From assembly GCA_903934375.1 (NCBI GenBank), contig CAIZNP010000112.1:1-48374 (forward strand): a stretch of DNA of 48,374 nucleotides, read 5' to 3'. The position numbers and the translations under genes are program-made. The DNA comes from an uncultured Synechococcaceae cyanobacterium (GTDB taxonomy: Bacteria; Cyanobacteriota; Cyanobacteriia; PCC-6307; Cyanobiaceae). Below are positions 28,898-38,779 of the stretch, one piece after another. Below the pieces are notes generated by a model. The model was not told where the DNA came from. It did not search any database and saw nothing but the letters and a program-made list of their open reading frames with translations. Each line of letters starts with the position of its first letter. Within the stretch, counting starts at the first letter, position 1.

Positions 28898-29685
28898 GTC
28901 GCTCCCTGGCGACCGCTACTGCTGTCCAGGGCAACAGACCCTCGCGCCGCGCCCTGCCCGCCGGGCTTGACCCAGCGCGACTTCCCGCCCACGTGGCGCT
29001 GATCATGGATGGCAATGGCCGCTGGGCCGGTCAACGCAAGCTGCCGCGGGTGATGGGGCATCGCGAGGGGGTGGAGGCCCTCAAGCGCACCCTGCGCCTC
29101 TGCAGCGACTGGGGCATCGGCGCCCTGACCGCCTACGCCTTCTCCACCGAGAACTGGAACCGCCCTGGTGAGGAGGTGAGTTTCCTGATGACCCTGTTTG
29201 AGCGTGTGCTGGCCCGTGAGCTGGTGGCGCTCGAGCAGGAGCAGGTGCGCATCCGTTTTCTAGGCGATCTCGAGCAGCTGCCATCCGGCCTGCAGCAGCT
29301 GATCGCCGATGCCACGGAGCGCACCGCGGCCAACAGCGGCATTCATTTCAACGTGTGCACCAACTACGGCGGCCGGCGCGAGCTGGTGCGGGCGGCGCGT
29401 CTGCTGGCGGAGCAGGTGGCCCGCGGTGAGCTCAACCCGTTTGAGATCGATGAGCACCGCTTCGCAGCAGAGCTGCACACCGCCGGCGAGCGCGATCCCG
29501 ACCTGTTGATCCGCACCAGCGGCGAGCAGCGCATCAGCAACTTCCTGCTCTGGCAGCTGGCCTACGCCGAGCTGCACATCACCGATGTGCTCTGGCCTGA
29601 TTTCGACGAAGCGGCCCTGACGGCCGCCCTGCTCGATTACCAGAGCCGCCAGCGCCGTTTCGGCGGCGTGGAGTCCGCGCCCTGA
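28894..29685 (+). CDS. uppS: Isoprenyl transferase (undecaprenyl diphosphate synthase)
   Basis: The 263-residue cis-prenyltransferase has the MDGNGRWA diphosphate-binding motif, [22 protein letters not shown] and the [18 protein letters not shown] segment near residue 208. It makes the C55 lipid that carries peptidoglycan and glycan precursors, so it supplies the carrier that the surface-glycan enzymes in this window would need. It starts by a 4-base overlap with cdaA. Confidence 0.96.
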   Translation: MSRSLATATAVQGNRPSRRALPAGLDPARLPAHVALIMDGNGRWAGQRKLPRVMGHREGVEALKRTLRLCSDWGIGALTAYAFSTENWNRPGEEVSFLMTLFERVLARELVALEQEQVRIRFLGDLEQLPSGLQQLIADATERTAANSGIHFNVCTNYGGRRELVRAARLLAEQVARGELNPFEIDEHRFAAELHTAGERDPDLLIRTSGEQRISNFLLWQLAYAELHITDVLWPDFDEAALTAALLDYQSRQRRFGGVESAP

Positions 29686-29721
29686 GGCGCGCGGCACCAC
29701 CTTGATTCCGCTTGCGGCCAG

Positions 29722-30789
29722 GTGATCCCGGCCGCCCGTGTTGCGTTCCTCTTGCCCGACCAGCCCACCTTGACCCTCTCCCCCGCCAGGCCCGCGATCC
29801 AGACCCTTGAGGGGGCCGTGGTGGAGCGCCACGACTGGAGCACCGCCGAGATCCAGTCGCTGCTGGAGCTGCCGCTGGTGGATCTGCTCTGGCAGGCCCA
29901 GGCCGTGCACCGCCAGGCCAATCCTGGTTATCGGGTGCAGCTGGCCTCGCTGCTGAGCGTCAAGACCGGCGGCTGCGAGGAGGACTGCGCCTACTGCCCG
30001 CAGTCGATGCATCACAGCAGCGATGTGACCGGGCGGCCGGAGCTGGAGGTGGAGCCGGTGCTGGAGCGGGCCCGGGCGGCCCGCGATGCCGGTGCCCACC
30101 GCTTCTGCATGGGCTGGGCCTGGCGCGACATCCGCGATGGCGCTCCCTTCGAGGCGATGCTGGCGATGGTGCGCGGCGTGCGCGAGCTGGGCCTGGAGGC
30201 CTGCGTGACCGCCGGCATGCTCACGGACAGCCAGGCCGAGCGCCTGGCGGATGCCGGCCTCACCGCCTACAACCACAACCTCGACACCAGCCCCGAGCAC
30301 TACGAGCGGATCATCAGCACCCGCACCTTCCAGGAGCGCCTGGAGACGCTGCAGCGGGTGCGCCGGGCCGGCATCACCATGTGCTGCGGCGGCATCATCG
30401 GCATGGGCGAGACCCTCACCGACCGAGCCTCTCTGCTGCAGGTGCTGGCCACGATGGAGCCGCACCCGGAGAGCGTGCCGATCAACGCGCTGGTGGCGGT
30501 GGAGGGCACGCCGCTGGAGGAGCAACCGCCGGTGGATCCGCTGGAGCTGGTGCGGATGGTGGCCACCGCCCGGATCCTGATGCCCCACAGCCGCGTGCGC
30601 CTCAGTGCCGGCAGGGAGGGCCTGAACCGCGAAGCGCAGATCCTCTGCCTGCTGGCGGGAGCCGATTCGATCTTCTATGGCGACACCCTGCTCACCACCG
30701 GCAATCCGGATGTGGCGGCTGATCGGGAGCTGCTGGCGGCTGCCGGGGTGAGTGCCTGGCATGACTCACCGCCGCCGGCCTGTGGGTGA
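29722..30789 (+). CDS. bioB: Biotin synthase
   Basis: The 355-residue radical SAM enzyme converts dethiobiotin to biotin. It has the cluster motif CEEDCAYC near residue 77, [24 protein letters not shown] and the late RLSAGRE motif with the arginine that ligates the second cluster. The GTG start at 29722 gives a slightly long N-terminus; a later start is possible. It lies 36 bases after uppS and overlaps trhO by 1 base. Confidence 0.95.
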   Translation: MIPAARVAFLLPDQPTLTLSPARPAIQTLEGAVVERHDWSTAEIQSLLELPLVDLLWQAQAVHRQANPGYRVQLASLLSVKTGGCEEDCAYCPQSMHHSSDVTGRPELEVEPVLERARAARDAGAHRFCMGWAWRDIRDGAPFEAMLAMVRGVRELGLEACVTAGMLTDSQAERLADAGLTAYNHNLDTSPEHYERIISTRTFQERLETLQRVRRAGITMCCGGIIGMGETLTDRASLLQVLATMEPHPESVPINALVAVEGTPLEEQPPVDPLELVRMVATARILMPHSRVRLSAGREGLNREAQILCLLAGADSIFYGDTLLTTGNPDVAADRELLAAAGVSAWHDSPPPACG

Positions 30790-31724
30790 TGGCGATGCAG
30801 GCAGACGTGCTGGTGGCAGCCTTCTACCGTTTCGCTCCCCTTGATGGCCTGGATGCCCTGAGGGCTGATCTGCTCACCCTCGCCGGCACCCAGGCGGTGC
30901 GGGGCACGATTCTGCTGGCCGCCGAGGGGGTGAACGGCACCATCTGCGGGCCTGATCAGGGGGTGCAGGTCGTGCTGGCGCGGCTGCGGGCCGTCGCTGG
31001 GCTGGAGCGGCTGACGGCGAAGTTCAGCCGGGCGGATGGCCAGGCCTTTCATCGGCTGAAGGTGCGGCTGAAGAGCGAGATCGTCACCCTCGGCCAGCCG
31101 GGGGTGGAGCCCTACCTGGCCTCAGCGGTGGGCACCCATGTGCCGCCCCAGCAGTGGGATGCGCTGATCGCTGATCCCGACACCCTGGTGATCGACACCC
31201 GCAATGCCTACGAGGTGGCGATCGGCACCTTCGCCGGGGCGATTGATCCGGGCACCGACAGCTTCCGTCAGTTCCCTGGGTGGGTGGAGCGCGAGCTGAG
31301 GCCGTTGGTGGCCGAGCGCCAGCCGAAGGCGATTGCCATGTTCTGCACCGGCGGCATCCGCTGCGAGAAGGCCACCGCCTTCCTGCGGCAGCAGGGATTT
31401 GAGGGTGTGAATCACCTGGAGGGCGGCATCCTGCGCTATCTGGAGGAGATGCCTGAGCAGGGCAGCAGCTGGCGCGGCGAGTGCTTCGTGTTCGATCAGC
31501 GGGTGGCGGTGAACCATCGCCTTGAGCCCGGCGAGCACAGCCTCTGCCATGCCTGCGGGTTGCCACTGTCTCCCGCCGATCGTCAGCTCGAGAGCCACGT
31601 GGAAGGGGTGAGCTGTCGCCACTGCCTCGACCGCTTCAGCGACGTCGATCGGCAAAGGTTCGCTGAGCGGCAGCGTCAGATGGAGCGGGCTCGGTCGCTG
31701 GGGCAGCAGCATCTCGGTGGCTGA
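30789..31724 (+). CDS. trhO: tRNA uridine-34 hydroxylase (rhodanese domain), TrhO
   Basis: The 311-residue protein has an N-terminal domain (FYRF, then GTILLAAEGVNGT), a rhodanese domain with active-site Cys in FCTGGIRCEKA near residue 185, and a C-terminal Cys-rich tail (CHACGLPL and CRHC). It matches the YceA/TrhO family, which hydroxylates wobble uridine in tRNA. ATG 30789 forms a TGATG overlap with bioB; a GTG at 30786 is an alternative. Confidence 0.93.
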   Translation: MAMQADVLVAAFYRFAPLDGLDALRADLLTLAGTQAVRGTILLAAEGVNGTICGPDQGVQVVLARLRAVAGLERLTAKFSRADGQAFHRLKVRLKSEIVTLGQPGVEPYLASAVGTHVPPQQWDALIADPDTLVIDTRNAYEVAIGTFAGAIDPGTDSFRQFPGWVERELRPLVAERQPKAIAMFCTGGIRCEKATAFLRQQGFEGVNHLEGGILRYLEEMPEQGSSWRGECFVFDQRVAVNHRLEPGEHSLCHACGLPLSPADRQLESHVEGVSCRHCLDRFSDVDRQRFAERQRQMERARSLGQQHLGG

Positions 31725-32712
31725 CGAGCGCCCGGTTCTCTACAGCTTCCGCCGCTGCCCCTATGCGATCCGGGCGAGGCTGGCGCTGGCGGCGGCTCAC
31801 CAGGAGCCCGGCCGCGATCTGGAGCTGCGGGAGGTGAGCCTGAAGGCCAGGCCACCGGAGCTTCTTGAGGCGTCGCCGAAGGCCACCGTGCCGGTGCTGG
31901 TGGCCGGTGGGCTGGTGCTCGATCAGAGCCTGGCGATCATGCAATGGGTCCTGAATCGCTCCGACCCGCAGGCCTGGTGTGCGGGCTGGAGCGCCGCCGA
32001 GCTGGCCACCGGCGCCGCGCTGATCGAGGAGAACGATGGCGTGTTCAAACACCATCTCGATCGCTACCGCTACCCGGAACGCTTCGGGCTCGCTGCCGAG
32101 AGCGACCGCGAGCTGCACCGGCAGGCGGCGCTGAAGATCCTGGGCCGCTGGAACCAGCGCCTCGCTGTCGGCAGCTGGTTGCTGGGGGGGCGGCCGGCGC
32201 TGGTGGATTGGGCCGTTCTGCCGTTCGTGCGCCAGTTCCGCCACACCGCTCCGGCCCGCTTCGACGCGGAGACCGGACTAGCTCACGTGCAGGCCTGGCT
32301 CGCGGCGTTCCTGAACGGGCCGGAGCTGGCGGCGGTGATGGCCAGCCCCTGGACGCGGCGTCAGCCCTGGTTGAGTCGGCGCTGGATCTATCACCTCGCC
32401 CTCGCCGACGCCTGGCGCCAGGCCAGGCAGGAGGGGGTGTACACGCACTCCAGCCGCGATCGTTCCCTGGCGGAGGTGGGCTTCATCCACGCCAGCTTTG
32501 TGCATCAGCTTGCAGGCACCCATGCTCGCTTCTTCAGCGATGCGGGGGAGCTGGTGCTGCTCTGCATTGATCCGGCGGCGTTGGCACGTGCGGGGGTGCC
32601 GTTGCGATGCGAGCCCGCACCGGAGAACGGCGAGCTCTTCCCCCATGTGTACGGGCCGCTGCCCCTGGATGCTGTGATCGCTGCCCAGCCCTACCGTCCT
32701 GGAGAGACCTGA
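31717..32712 (+). CDS. Glutathione S-transferase fused to a DUF952 domain
   Basis: The 331-residue protein has an N-terminal thioredoxin-fold GST domain (YSFRRCPYAIRARLAL, with a Cys-Pro-Tyr active-site-like motif, and KATVPVLV) and a GST helical domain to about residue 215. Residues about 225-325 form a DUF952 domain, with IYHLALADAW, GFIHASFVHQL and a late PHVYGPLP motif. DUF952 alone is a common small domain of unknown function. It starts with GTG 31717 and overlaps trhO by 8 bases. A role in detoxification or redox handling is inferred from the GST half only. Confidence 0.85.
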   Translation: MADERPVLYSFRRCPYAIRARLALAAAHQEPGRDLELREVSLKARPPELLEASPKATVPVLVAGGLVLDQSLAIMQWVLNRSDPQAWCAGWSAAELATGAALIEENDGVFKHHLDRYRYPERFGLAAESDRELHRQAALKILGRWNQRLAVGSWLLGGRPALVDWAVLPFVRQFRHTAPARFDAETGLAHVQAWLAAFLNGPELAAVMASPWTRRQPWLSRRWIYHLALADAWRQARQEGVYTHSSRDRSLAEVGFIHASFVHQLAGTHARFFSDAGELVLLCIDPAALARAGVPLRCEPAPENGELFPHVYGPLPLDAVIAAQPYRPGET

Positions 32713-32736
32713 CCTGCTGCCCCCAAGGCTCCGCCG

Positions 32737-33843
32737 ATGATCAGTCCTTCCCGCGGTCCGGAACGGCTGGTGCGGGCCGGTCAGTGGCTGGTTGCCCTGC
32801 TGTTCGCCTACTTCCTGATCCAGGTGGGCGGTGCGGTGATCGCCGATCTGCCCCTGCTCAGCAAGGCCCCTCAGCGTGAGCAGTTTCTTGATCGTCCGGC
32901 GGTGCGTGGGCTGGAGAACGGCCTCAAGCCACTGGAGAGTCGCCGGCAGGCGCTGGCGGATCAGCTTCAGGCCGTTGAGCAGCGCGAGGCGGATGGCCGT
33001 GAGGCCTACGACCGCGACAAGGCGGCCTTCGAGAACTGGCGCGCCACCCGCTCGGCCACCGCTCAGTCGGATCAGAACCCGGAGGTGATCAACAGGGCAC
33101 GCCAGCTTGATCTTCAACTGGAACGGCAGCGCCAGCTCAGCGAGGAGCGGCAGCGGCTCCAGCAGGGGCTGGCTGGGGTGGAGGCCGCCATCGCCCCGAA
33201 GCAGCGCAGCCTCGACGGGTTGCGCAGCCAGGCTGAAGGGCAATTGGCCCGGGCACGGCAGCGCGCGGAGCTGCGCGTCTTCGCGATCCGGCTGCTGTTC
33301 GTGGGGCCCCTGCTGGCCCTGGCGCTGTGGCAGTTCCGCCGGTACCGGCGCGGTGAGCAGTGGCCGTTCGTGTGGGGGTTCCTCCTGTTTGCCCTGTTCG
33401 CCTTCTTCGTGGAGCTGGTGCCCTACCTGCCCCCTTTTGGCGGCTACATCCGCTACGGGGTCGGGGCGTTGCTCACGGTGGTGGTGGGCCGGGCCCTGAT
33501 CGCCTGGCTCAAGGCGTATGGCCAGCGCCTGCAGCGCGAGCAGGCGGCCCCGGCCGAGCAGCGTCAGCGGTCGATCCGCTACGAGAAGGCCCTGCAGGCG
33601 ATCAGCCGCAACCAGTGTCCCGGCTGCGACCGCACCCTGCCTCGCCATGAGGGCGTCTTGCCCGACTACTGCATGCATTGCGGTCTGCAGCTGCAGCGCG
33701 ACTGCGCCAGCTGCAGTCACCACATGATTGCCTTCTTCCCCTACTGCCCCAGCTGCGGCGCAGAGGCTGCTGGTCCAGCAGCGGCTGGCAGTCCAGCAGG
33801 GGAGAGCGCTCGAGCGGCGGGTGGCGCTGCGTCGACCTCGTGA
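32737..33843 (+). CDS. Membrane protein with coiled coil and double zinc ribbon
   Basis: The 368-residue protein has a membrane helix at about residues 14-36, a long charged coiled coil (about 55-185) rich in Gln, Arg and Glu, two or three further membrane helices at about 187-265, and a C-terminal double zinc ribbon: CPGCDRTLP, CMHCGLQL, CASCSHH and CPSCGAE. A membrane-anchored zinc-ribbon scaffold or substrate receptor is plausible, but I know no function. It starts 24 bases after the GST-DUF952 gene and ends by a GTGA overlap with the next. Confidence 0.75.
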   Translation: MISPSRGPERLVRAGQWLVALLFAYFLIQVGGAVIADLPLLSKAPQREQFLDRPAVRGLENGLKPLESRRQALADQLQAVEQREADGREAYDRDKAAFENWRATRSATAQSDQNPEVINRARQLDLQLERQRQLSEERQRLQQGLAGVEAAIAPKQRSLDGLRSQAEGQLARARQRAELRVFAIRLLFVGPLLALALWQFRRYRRGEQWPFVWGFLLFALFAFFVELVPYLPPFGGYIRYGVGALLTVVVGRALIAWLKAYGQRLQREQAAPAEQRQRSIRYEKALQAISRNQCPGCDRTLPRHEGVLPDYCMHCGLQLQRDCASCSHHMIAFFPYCPSCGAEAAGPAAAGSPAGESARAAGGAASTS

Positions 33844-34370
33844 GTTCCATCATCGTGACGCGGCCCAGCCTGCATGACCTGGAGGCAGCGGCCCGCGCCC
33901 GTGCCCTGCTGCTGCGCCTTCAGGTGCGGCGGCTGCTGGCGGTGACAACCCTGCGCGTGGTGGTGGCGCGCCCCCGCGATGGGCAGCCGCCGCTGCTGCT
34001 GGGGGAGCTCAAGGGCTGGGCGCTGCCCACGGTCGATGGCCTCCAGCTCGACACGATGCGCGTGCAGGGCCCGCAGACGCAGGGGGTGGGACCGCTGATC
34101 TGGTGCGCGGTGTTCGCCTGGGCGCTCGAGGCGTCCCCCTGCCGCCGCGCACGCTTGCTCGCCATCCGCGACGGTGAGGACCAGCACCGCCGACTGGTGC
34201 GCTATTTCCGGCAGCTGGGCTTCACGCCGGTGCGGGAGGTGGCGGCGGCGGCGGCTGATCTGCCCCTGCGGCTGGTGTGGGGTGGCGCGGGGCTGCTGAT
34301 GGTGGGCGACTGCGCGGTGGGGCTGCAGCGGGCCTGGGGGCAGCTCGATCGGCTCTGGCCGGAGGCCTGA
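33840..34370 (+). CDS. Conserved hypothetical, GNAT-like
   Basis: The 176-residue protein starts at GTG 33840, overlapping the zinc-ribbon gene stop; the open frame continues upstream but only as a shadow. The middle and end look like a GNAT fold: a beta strand ARLLAIRD, then DQHRRLVRYFRQLGFTPVREV, which resembles the helix and strand that bind acetyl-CoA in acetyltransferases. The acetyl-CoA loop itself is not clear. Treat as a probable acetyltransferase-like protein of unknown substrate. Confidence 0.6.
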   Translation: MSSIIVTRPSLHDLEAAARARALLLRLQVRRLLAVTTLRVVVARPRDGQPPLLLGELKGWALPTVDGLQLDTMRVQGPQTQGVGPLIWCAVFAWALEASPCRRARLLAIRDGEDQHRRLVRYFRQLGFTPVREVAAAAADLPLRLVWGGAGLLMVGDCAVGLQRAWGQLDRLWPEA

Positions 34371-34404
34371 TGGCCCAGGTGTGAGCCCAGGTCTGAATCG
34401 CCCC

Positions 34405-34410
34405 TAGGGT
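34405..34410 (+). promoter_or_regulatory. Possible -10 box for the aldo/keto reductase
   Basis: TAGGGT lies 28 bases upstream of the ATG at 34438 in the only gap of this run of plus genes. It resembles the picocyanobacterial -10 element. No good -35 box is visible. Confidence 0.3.
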
Positions 34411-34437
34411 TCGGCCATATCCGTTGAACCGCCGCCG

Positions 34438-35394
34438 ATGCGCCGTGCTGCTTTCGCCAATGGCGACGGGATGCCGCTGCTGGGGCTGGGCACGTGGAAA
34501 TCCGATCCCGGCCAGGTGTATGGGGCTGTGCGCGAGGCGATCCGGCTGGGGTATCGCCACATCGATTGCGCCAGTATTTACGGCAACGAGCCGGAGATCG
34601 GTGAGGCGATCGGCGACGCCATCGCCGCCGGTGAGGTCACGCGGGAGGAGCTATGGATCACCTCCAAGCTCTGGTGCAACAGCCATGGGCGCGACAACGT
34701 CGAACCCGCCCTGCGCCGAACCCTCCAGGACCTCGGCCTGGCCTGGCTGGATCTCTACCTGATCCACTGGCCGGTGCCGATCCAGCCTGGCGTGGCCTTC
34801 CCCGAATCCGTTAAGGATCTGCTGCTGCCGCAACAGCTGCCGCTGCGCGACACCTGGGCCGGCATGGAGGCGGCGCTGGAGGCCGGGCTCACCCGCCACA
34901 TCGGCGTGAGTAACTTCTCCAGCCGCAAATTGCAGGATCTGCTGGCCCACAGCCGGTTGCGGCCGGAGGTGAATCAGGTGGAGCTGCATCCGCTCCTGCA
35001 GCAACCGGAGCTGCTGGAGGTCTGCGCCAGGGAAGGCGTCCATGTGACGGCGTATTCGCCGCTCGGTTCTCAGGACCGGCCGGCCTTCATCAAGGCGCCT
35101 GATGCGCCGGTGCTGCTGGACCACCCGGTGATCGCGGCGATCGCCGCCGAGCACGGCTGCAGCACCGCTCAGGTGCTGCTGGCCTGGCATGTGCAGCGGG
35201 GCATCTCCACCATCCCCAAGTCGGTCACCCCGGCGCGACTGCGCGAGAACCTGGCGGCTGCGGCGCTCGAGCTCACCCGGGCTGATCTCGATCGGATCAC
35301 CGCCTTGGATCAGGGGCTGCGGCTGGTGGATGGCTCGTTCTGGGTGATGGAGGGTGGCCCCTGGACCCTTCAGTCGCTCTGGGATTCGCCCTGA
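34438..35394 (+). CDS. Aldo/keto reductase
   Basis: The 318-residue NADPH-dependent reductase has the catalytic set: Asp in [11 protein letters not shown], Tyr in the same motif, Lys in ITSKLW and His in LIHWPVP, plus the cofactor motif [15 protein letters not shown] near the C-terminus. The GVSNFSS motif is also present. Likely substrates are small aldehydes or sugars, but the substrate cannot be set from sequence. Its end overlaps the convergent lipA by 25 bases. Confidence 0.93.
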   Translation: MRRAAFANGDGMPLLGLGTWKSDPGQVYGAVREAIRLGYRHIDCASIYGNEPEIGEAIGDAIAAGEVTREELWITSKLWCNSHGRDNVEPALRRTLQDLGLAWLDLYLIHWPVPIQPGVAFPESVKDLLLPQQLPLRDTWAGMEAALEAGLTRHIGVSNFSSRKLQDLLAHSRLRPEVNQVELHPLLQQPELLEVCAREGVHVTAYSPLGSQDRPAFIKAPDAPVLLDHPVIAAIAAEHGCSTAQVLLAWHVQRGISTIPKSVTPARLRENLAAAALELTRADLDRITALDQGLRLVDGSFWVMEGGPWTLQSLWDSP

Positions 35395-36335
35395 TGGGAT
35401 GAGGTGCGGCCATGGCCGCTGGGGGCGCCACCGGCGTGATAACTGCTGCGCACCAGCGGCCCTGAGCGCACGTCGGCGAAGCCCAGCTCGCTGGCGATGG
35501 CGGCCAGATTGTCGAACTCCTCAGGCGTCCAGTAGCGAGCCACCGGGATGTGAGCCAGGGAGGGGCGCAGGTACTGGCCCAGGGTGAGACGCTGGCAGTC
35601 GACGCCGCGCAGATCCCGCAGCGCCTGCACCACCTCCTCGCGGGTTTCCCCCAGGCCGAGCATCAGGCCGCTCTTGGTGGGGATCTGTGGCGCCAGCTCG
35701 CGGGCCGCGGCCAGCAGAGCCAGCGAGCGCCGGTAGGTGGCGCCGCGGCGCACCTCCCCCTGCAGGCGCTCCACCGTTTCGAGGTTGTGGTTGAAGCACA
35801 CCGGCTCGGCCGCCAGCACGGCTCCCAGCCGTTGCCGTTGGGCTGCGATCGCCTCGGTTTCGTCGCGATGCCCGCCCCAGAAATCGGGGGTGAGCACCTC
35901 AATGGCGATCTCCGGTTGCCGTTGGCGAATGGCGGCCATGGCGGCTGTGAACAGCACGGCGCCGTGGTCGGCCAGGTCGTCACGGGCGACGGCGGTGAGC
36001 ACCACATAGCGCAGGCCAAGCACGGCCACGGCCTCGGCCACCCGTTCGGCTTCCGCCGGATCCAAGGCTGCCGGCGCCAGCCCCTTGTCCACCTGGCAGA
36101 ACGCGCAGCTGCGGGTGCAGATCGGGCCGCCCAGCAGGAAGGTGGCGGTGCCGGCGGCATAGCACTCGCCGCGGTTGGGGCAGCGCCCCTCCTCGCAGAT
36201 CGTGTGCAGCCGCTGCTGCTTCACCACCGCCTGCACGCTCTCCAGGGCGCTGGCGTTGCCGATCGGTGTGCGGATCCACTCCGGCAGCCGTTCGGCGGGG
36301 GGGATGGTGCTGTAGCGGCTGCGGCTGGAGTTCAC
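35370..36335 (-). CDS. lipA: Lipoyl synthase
   Basis: The 321-residue radical SAM enzyme inserts sulfur into protein-bound octanoyl groups. It has the auxiliary-cluster cysteines in [13 protein letters not shown], the radical SAM motif CTRSCAFC and the terminal RSSYHAG with the serine ligand. A GTG start at 36335 is used. It follows recR by 42 bases and is likely co-transcribed with it. Confidence 0.96.
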   Translation of the reverse strand: MNSSRSRYSTIPPAERLPEWIRTPIGNASALESVQAVVKQQRLHTICEEGRCPNRGECYAAGTATFLLGGPICTRSCAFCQVDKGLAPAALDPAEAERVAEAVAVLGLRYVVLTAVARDDLADHGAVLFTAAMAAIRQRQPEIAIEVLTPDFWGGHRDETEAIAAQRQRLGAVLAAEPVCFNHNLETVERLQGEVRRGATYRRSLALLAAARELAPQIPTKSGLMLGLGETREEVVQALRDLRGVDCQRLTLGQYLRPSLAHIPVARYWTPEEFDNLAAIASELGFADVRSGPLVRSSYHAGGAPSGHGRTSSHQGESQSD

Positions 36336-36377
36336 CGGCGGACGTGAGGGTGTGGGATCAGGACCTGAGGCGTGGCT

Positions 36378-37040
36378 TCACTCCATCAGCCGGCGGCCCT
36401 CCAGGGCCCGGGCCAGGGTGACCTCATCGGCGTATTCCAGCTCGCTGCCCACTGGCAGGCCGTAGGCGATGCGGGTCACGCGCGTGAAGGGCTTCAGCAG
36501 GCGCGCCAGATAGAGGCTTGTGGTGTCGCCCTCCACGCTCGGGGTGAGGGCGAGAATCACCTCGGTGATGCCATCGCGGTCGACCCGCTCCACCAGGGGC
36601 TGCACCTGCAACAGCTCGGGGCCCACCCCATCCATCGGCGAGATCAGGCCACCCAGCACGTGGTAGCCGCCCTTGAATTCGCGGGTGCGCTCCAGGGCCA
36701 GCAGGTCGCGCGAGTCGGCCACCACGCAGAGCACGCCGGTGCGGCGCTCCTCGTTGCGGCAGATCTCACACAGCGGTTCGGCTGAGAGATGGAAGCAGCG
36801 CTGGCACTGGCCCACTTGGCTGCGGGCCGCCAGCAGGGCATCGGCGAAGGCCTGGATCTGCTCGCTGGGCTGGCGGAGCAGGTGCAGGGCCAGCCGTTGG
36901 GCCGTGCGTGGGCCGATGCCCGGCAGCCGCTCGAACTGATCGATCAGCCGGGCCAGTGGGCGGGTGAAACCGCTCAGGACGCACGCCGCAACTGGCGGGA
37001 ATCTAAGGGGGCCTTCGATGGCGCGTGAATCGCGGACCAT
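36378..37040 (-). CDS. recR: Recombination protein RecR
   Basis: The 220-residue protein has the helix-hairpin-helix [20 protein letters not shown], a four-cysteine zinc motif [16 protein letters not shown] and a Toprim domain ([14 protein letters not shown]). It acts with RecF/RecO in loading RecA at gaps. The ATG at 37040 adds about 20 residues before the usual start; a nearer standard start codon is not present, so the true N-terminus may use CTG near 36978 or this ATG. Confidence 0.95.
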   Translation of the reverse strand: MVRDSRAIEGPLRFPPVAACVLSGFTRPLARLIDQFERLPGIGPRTAQRLALHLLRQPSEQIQAFADALLAARSQVGQCQRCFHLSAEPLCEICRNEERRTGVLCVVADSRDLLALERTREFKGGYHVLGGLISPMDGVGPELLQVQPLVERVDRDGITEVILALTPSVEGDTTSLYLARLLKPFTRVTRIAYGLPVGSELEYADEVTLARALEGRRLME

Positions 37041-37091
37041 GGCTTGGCCAGCGGCCGCAACCCATCACGACGGTCGCGCCGGGGCGGGAGA
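37041..37091. promoter_or_regulatory. Divergent gap between recR and the PsbP-like gene
   Basis: About 50 bases separate the divergent starts and should hold both promoters. No clear -10/-35 pair is seen. Confidence 0.3.
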
Positions 37092-37721
37092 ATGCGCGCA
37101 GCTTTGCCGCCGCTGCTGATGCGTTCCTCGGCCATCTCGCCCGTCCCCAAGGCCAGCCGCCCGACGTCCCCCGGCTGGCTGACACGGCTGCTGCCTCTGC
37201 TGCTGGCCGGGGTGCTGGCCCTTGGGATCAGCGCTTGCAGCGCCGCCGCCGCCGGCCTCAACTCGTTCCAGAGTCCGGATGGCCGCTACGCCTTCCTCTA
37301 CCCCACCGGCTGGACCCGTGTGCAGGTCACCGAGGGGCCGCAGGTGGTGTTTCACGACCTGATCAACGCCGATGAGACCCTCAGCCTGGTGGTGTCGGAT
37401 GTGAACAGCACCAACAGCCTCGAGAACCTCGGCAGTGCTGTGGCGGTGGGCGAGAAGTTGCGCCGCATCGTGATTGCCCCTGAAGGCAGTGGCCGCGAAG
37501 CCGAGCTGGTGGAGGCGCTGGAACGGGAGGACGGCGGCCGCACCTTCTACGACCTGGAGTACGCCGTGCATCTCAACGACCGCGACCGCCACGAGCTGGC
37601 GACGGTGGTGGTGGACCGCGGCCGCCTCTACACCCTGGCCGCCAGCACCAACGAGGTGCGCTGGCCGAAGGTGAAGCTGCTGTTCAACCAGGTGATCCAC
37701 TCCTTCACCCTGCAGATCTGA
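37092..37721 (+). CDS. PsbP-family photosystem II lipoprotein
   Basis: The 209-residue protein has a signal peptide ending in a lipobox (ALGISAC, near residue 48), then a PsbP-type domain beginning FQSPDGRYAFLYPTGWTRVQV and ending with IHSFTLQI. CyanoP and related proteins sit on the thylakoid lumen side and help assemble or stabilise photosystem II. ATG 37092 after GGGAG is used; ATG 37119 is possible. It overlaps the oxidoreductase gene by 1 base. Confidence 0.88.
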   Translation: MRAALPPLLMRSSAISPVPKASRPTSPGWLTRLLPLLLAGVLALGISACSAAAAGLNSFQSPDGRYAFLYPTGWTRVQVTEGPQVVFHDLINADETLSLVVSDVNSTNSLENLGSAVAVGEKLRRIVIAPEGSGREAELVEALEREDGGRTFYDLEYAVHLNDRDRHELATVVVDRGRLYTLAASTNEVRWPKVKLLFNQVIHSFTLQI

Positions 37722-38779
37722 TGGCTGACGCCTCCCCTGGCGTGGTGATCGTCGGGGGAGGGCTGGCCGGCGGCTTGCTGGCCCTGGCACTCGTGGAGCG
37801 CGGGTGCTCGGTGTGGCTTGTTGATGCCAGTGCCCTTGCTGACAGCGCTGCCGGTACCACCGCGGCCAGCTGGTGGAGCTACGGCGTGATTCCTGGCTGG
37901 CCGCTGGCCCCCACGCCCCTGGCGCGGCTGGCGGCGAATGCGGCTCGAGCCTGGCAGACCCTGCAGCGTCGCCATGGCGATCTGGGTTGGTGCCGCCGTC
38001 CCCTGAGCCTGGCGATGCCCCTGCCGATGTCCCAGGTGGATACGGCCCGGCTGGCCGAGCACCTGCCTGCGGCGCTAACGGCCGCTGGTGTGGAACGCCT
38101 CTCTGCACGGATTCAGTCCCTCCGCCAGGCCGAGGCTGGCTGGCAGCTGCACCTGCAGGACGGCTCCGTCCTGCAGGCGACGCAGGTGGTGCTGGCGGCG
38201 GGCGGCAGCTGCCGTGACCTGTGGCCGACTCTGCCGCCGCAGCTTGGCTGTAGCTGGGCCGGCGTGCTTGAGCTGCCGGCGACGGCCGCCGGGGCCTATC
38301 CGCTGCGGCTGCCCACGCGCTTCACGCGTCTGGATCTGGAGCAACGGGCGGCCGAGCTCCAGGCCCCCGCCTGGGTGGTGGATGCCGGGCTGGCCCCACG
38401 CGGCATGGGAGCGCTGCTGGGCCAGCTCAGCTGGATCGCACCGAGCAGGGAGGCTCCCCCAGGGCCACCGGCAGCGGAGGCGGAGGTCTGGCTACGCCGC
38501 AGCCTGCAGCGGTCCGCCCCGGCCCCCCTGGCGGAGCTGGCCGCTGGGCCGGGCCGCTACCGCCAGCTGCCGGTGGCGTTCTGCAGCGATGGCGCGCCCC
38601 TGGCGGGGCCTCTCACGCAGGAGCCGGGTCTGTGGCTGTTCAGTGGCTTCAGCGGCGGCTTCGCGCAGGTGCCCGTGCTGGCGCCGCTGCTGGCCGCGGC
38701 GATCACGGCCGAGGGCCTGGAGCCGCGGCGGCTGGCGCTGGCCGAGCTGGAGGGCCTGCGGGTGCTGCCACCTCACTGA
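37721..38779 (+). CDS. FAD-dependent oxidoreductase (DAO family)
   Basis: The 352-residue protein starts with a dinucleotide-binding motif VVIVGGGLAGGLLALAL and ends with a FAD-contacting segment LFSGFSGGFAQVPVLAPLL, the pattern of D-amino-acid oxidase/glycine oxidase-like enzymes. The substrate is unknown. It begins at a TGATG overlap with the PsbP-like gene; the functional link to it is unclear. Its 3' end overlaps the convergent TolC gene by 77 bases, a large overlap that leaves no room for terminators. Confidence 0.88.
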   Translation: MADASPGVVIVGGGLAGGLLALALVERGCSVWLVDASALADSAAGTTAASWWSYGVIPGWPLAPTPLARLAANAARAWQTLQRRHGDLGWCRRPLSLAMPLPMSQVDTARLAEHLPAALTAAGVERLSARIQSLRQAEAGWQLHLQDGSVLQATQVVLAAGGSCRDLWPTLPPQLGCSWAGVLELPATAAGAYPLRLPTRFTRLDLEQRAAELQAPAWVVDAGLAPRGMGALLGQLSWIAPSREAPPGPPAAEAEVWLRRSLQRSAPAPLAELAAGPGRYRQLPVAFCSDGAPLAGPLTQEPGLWLFSGFSGGFAQVPVLAPLLAAAITAEGLEPRRLALAELEGLRVLPPH

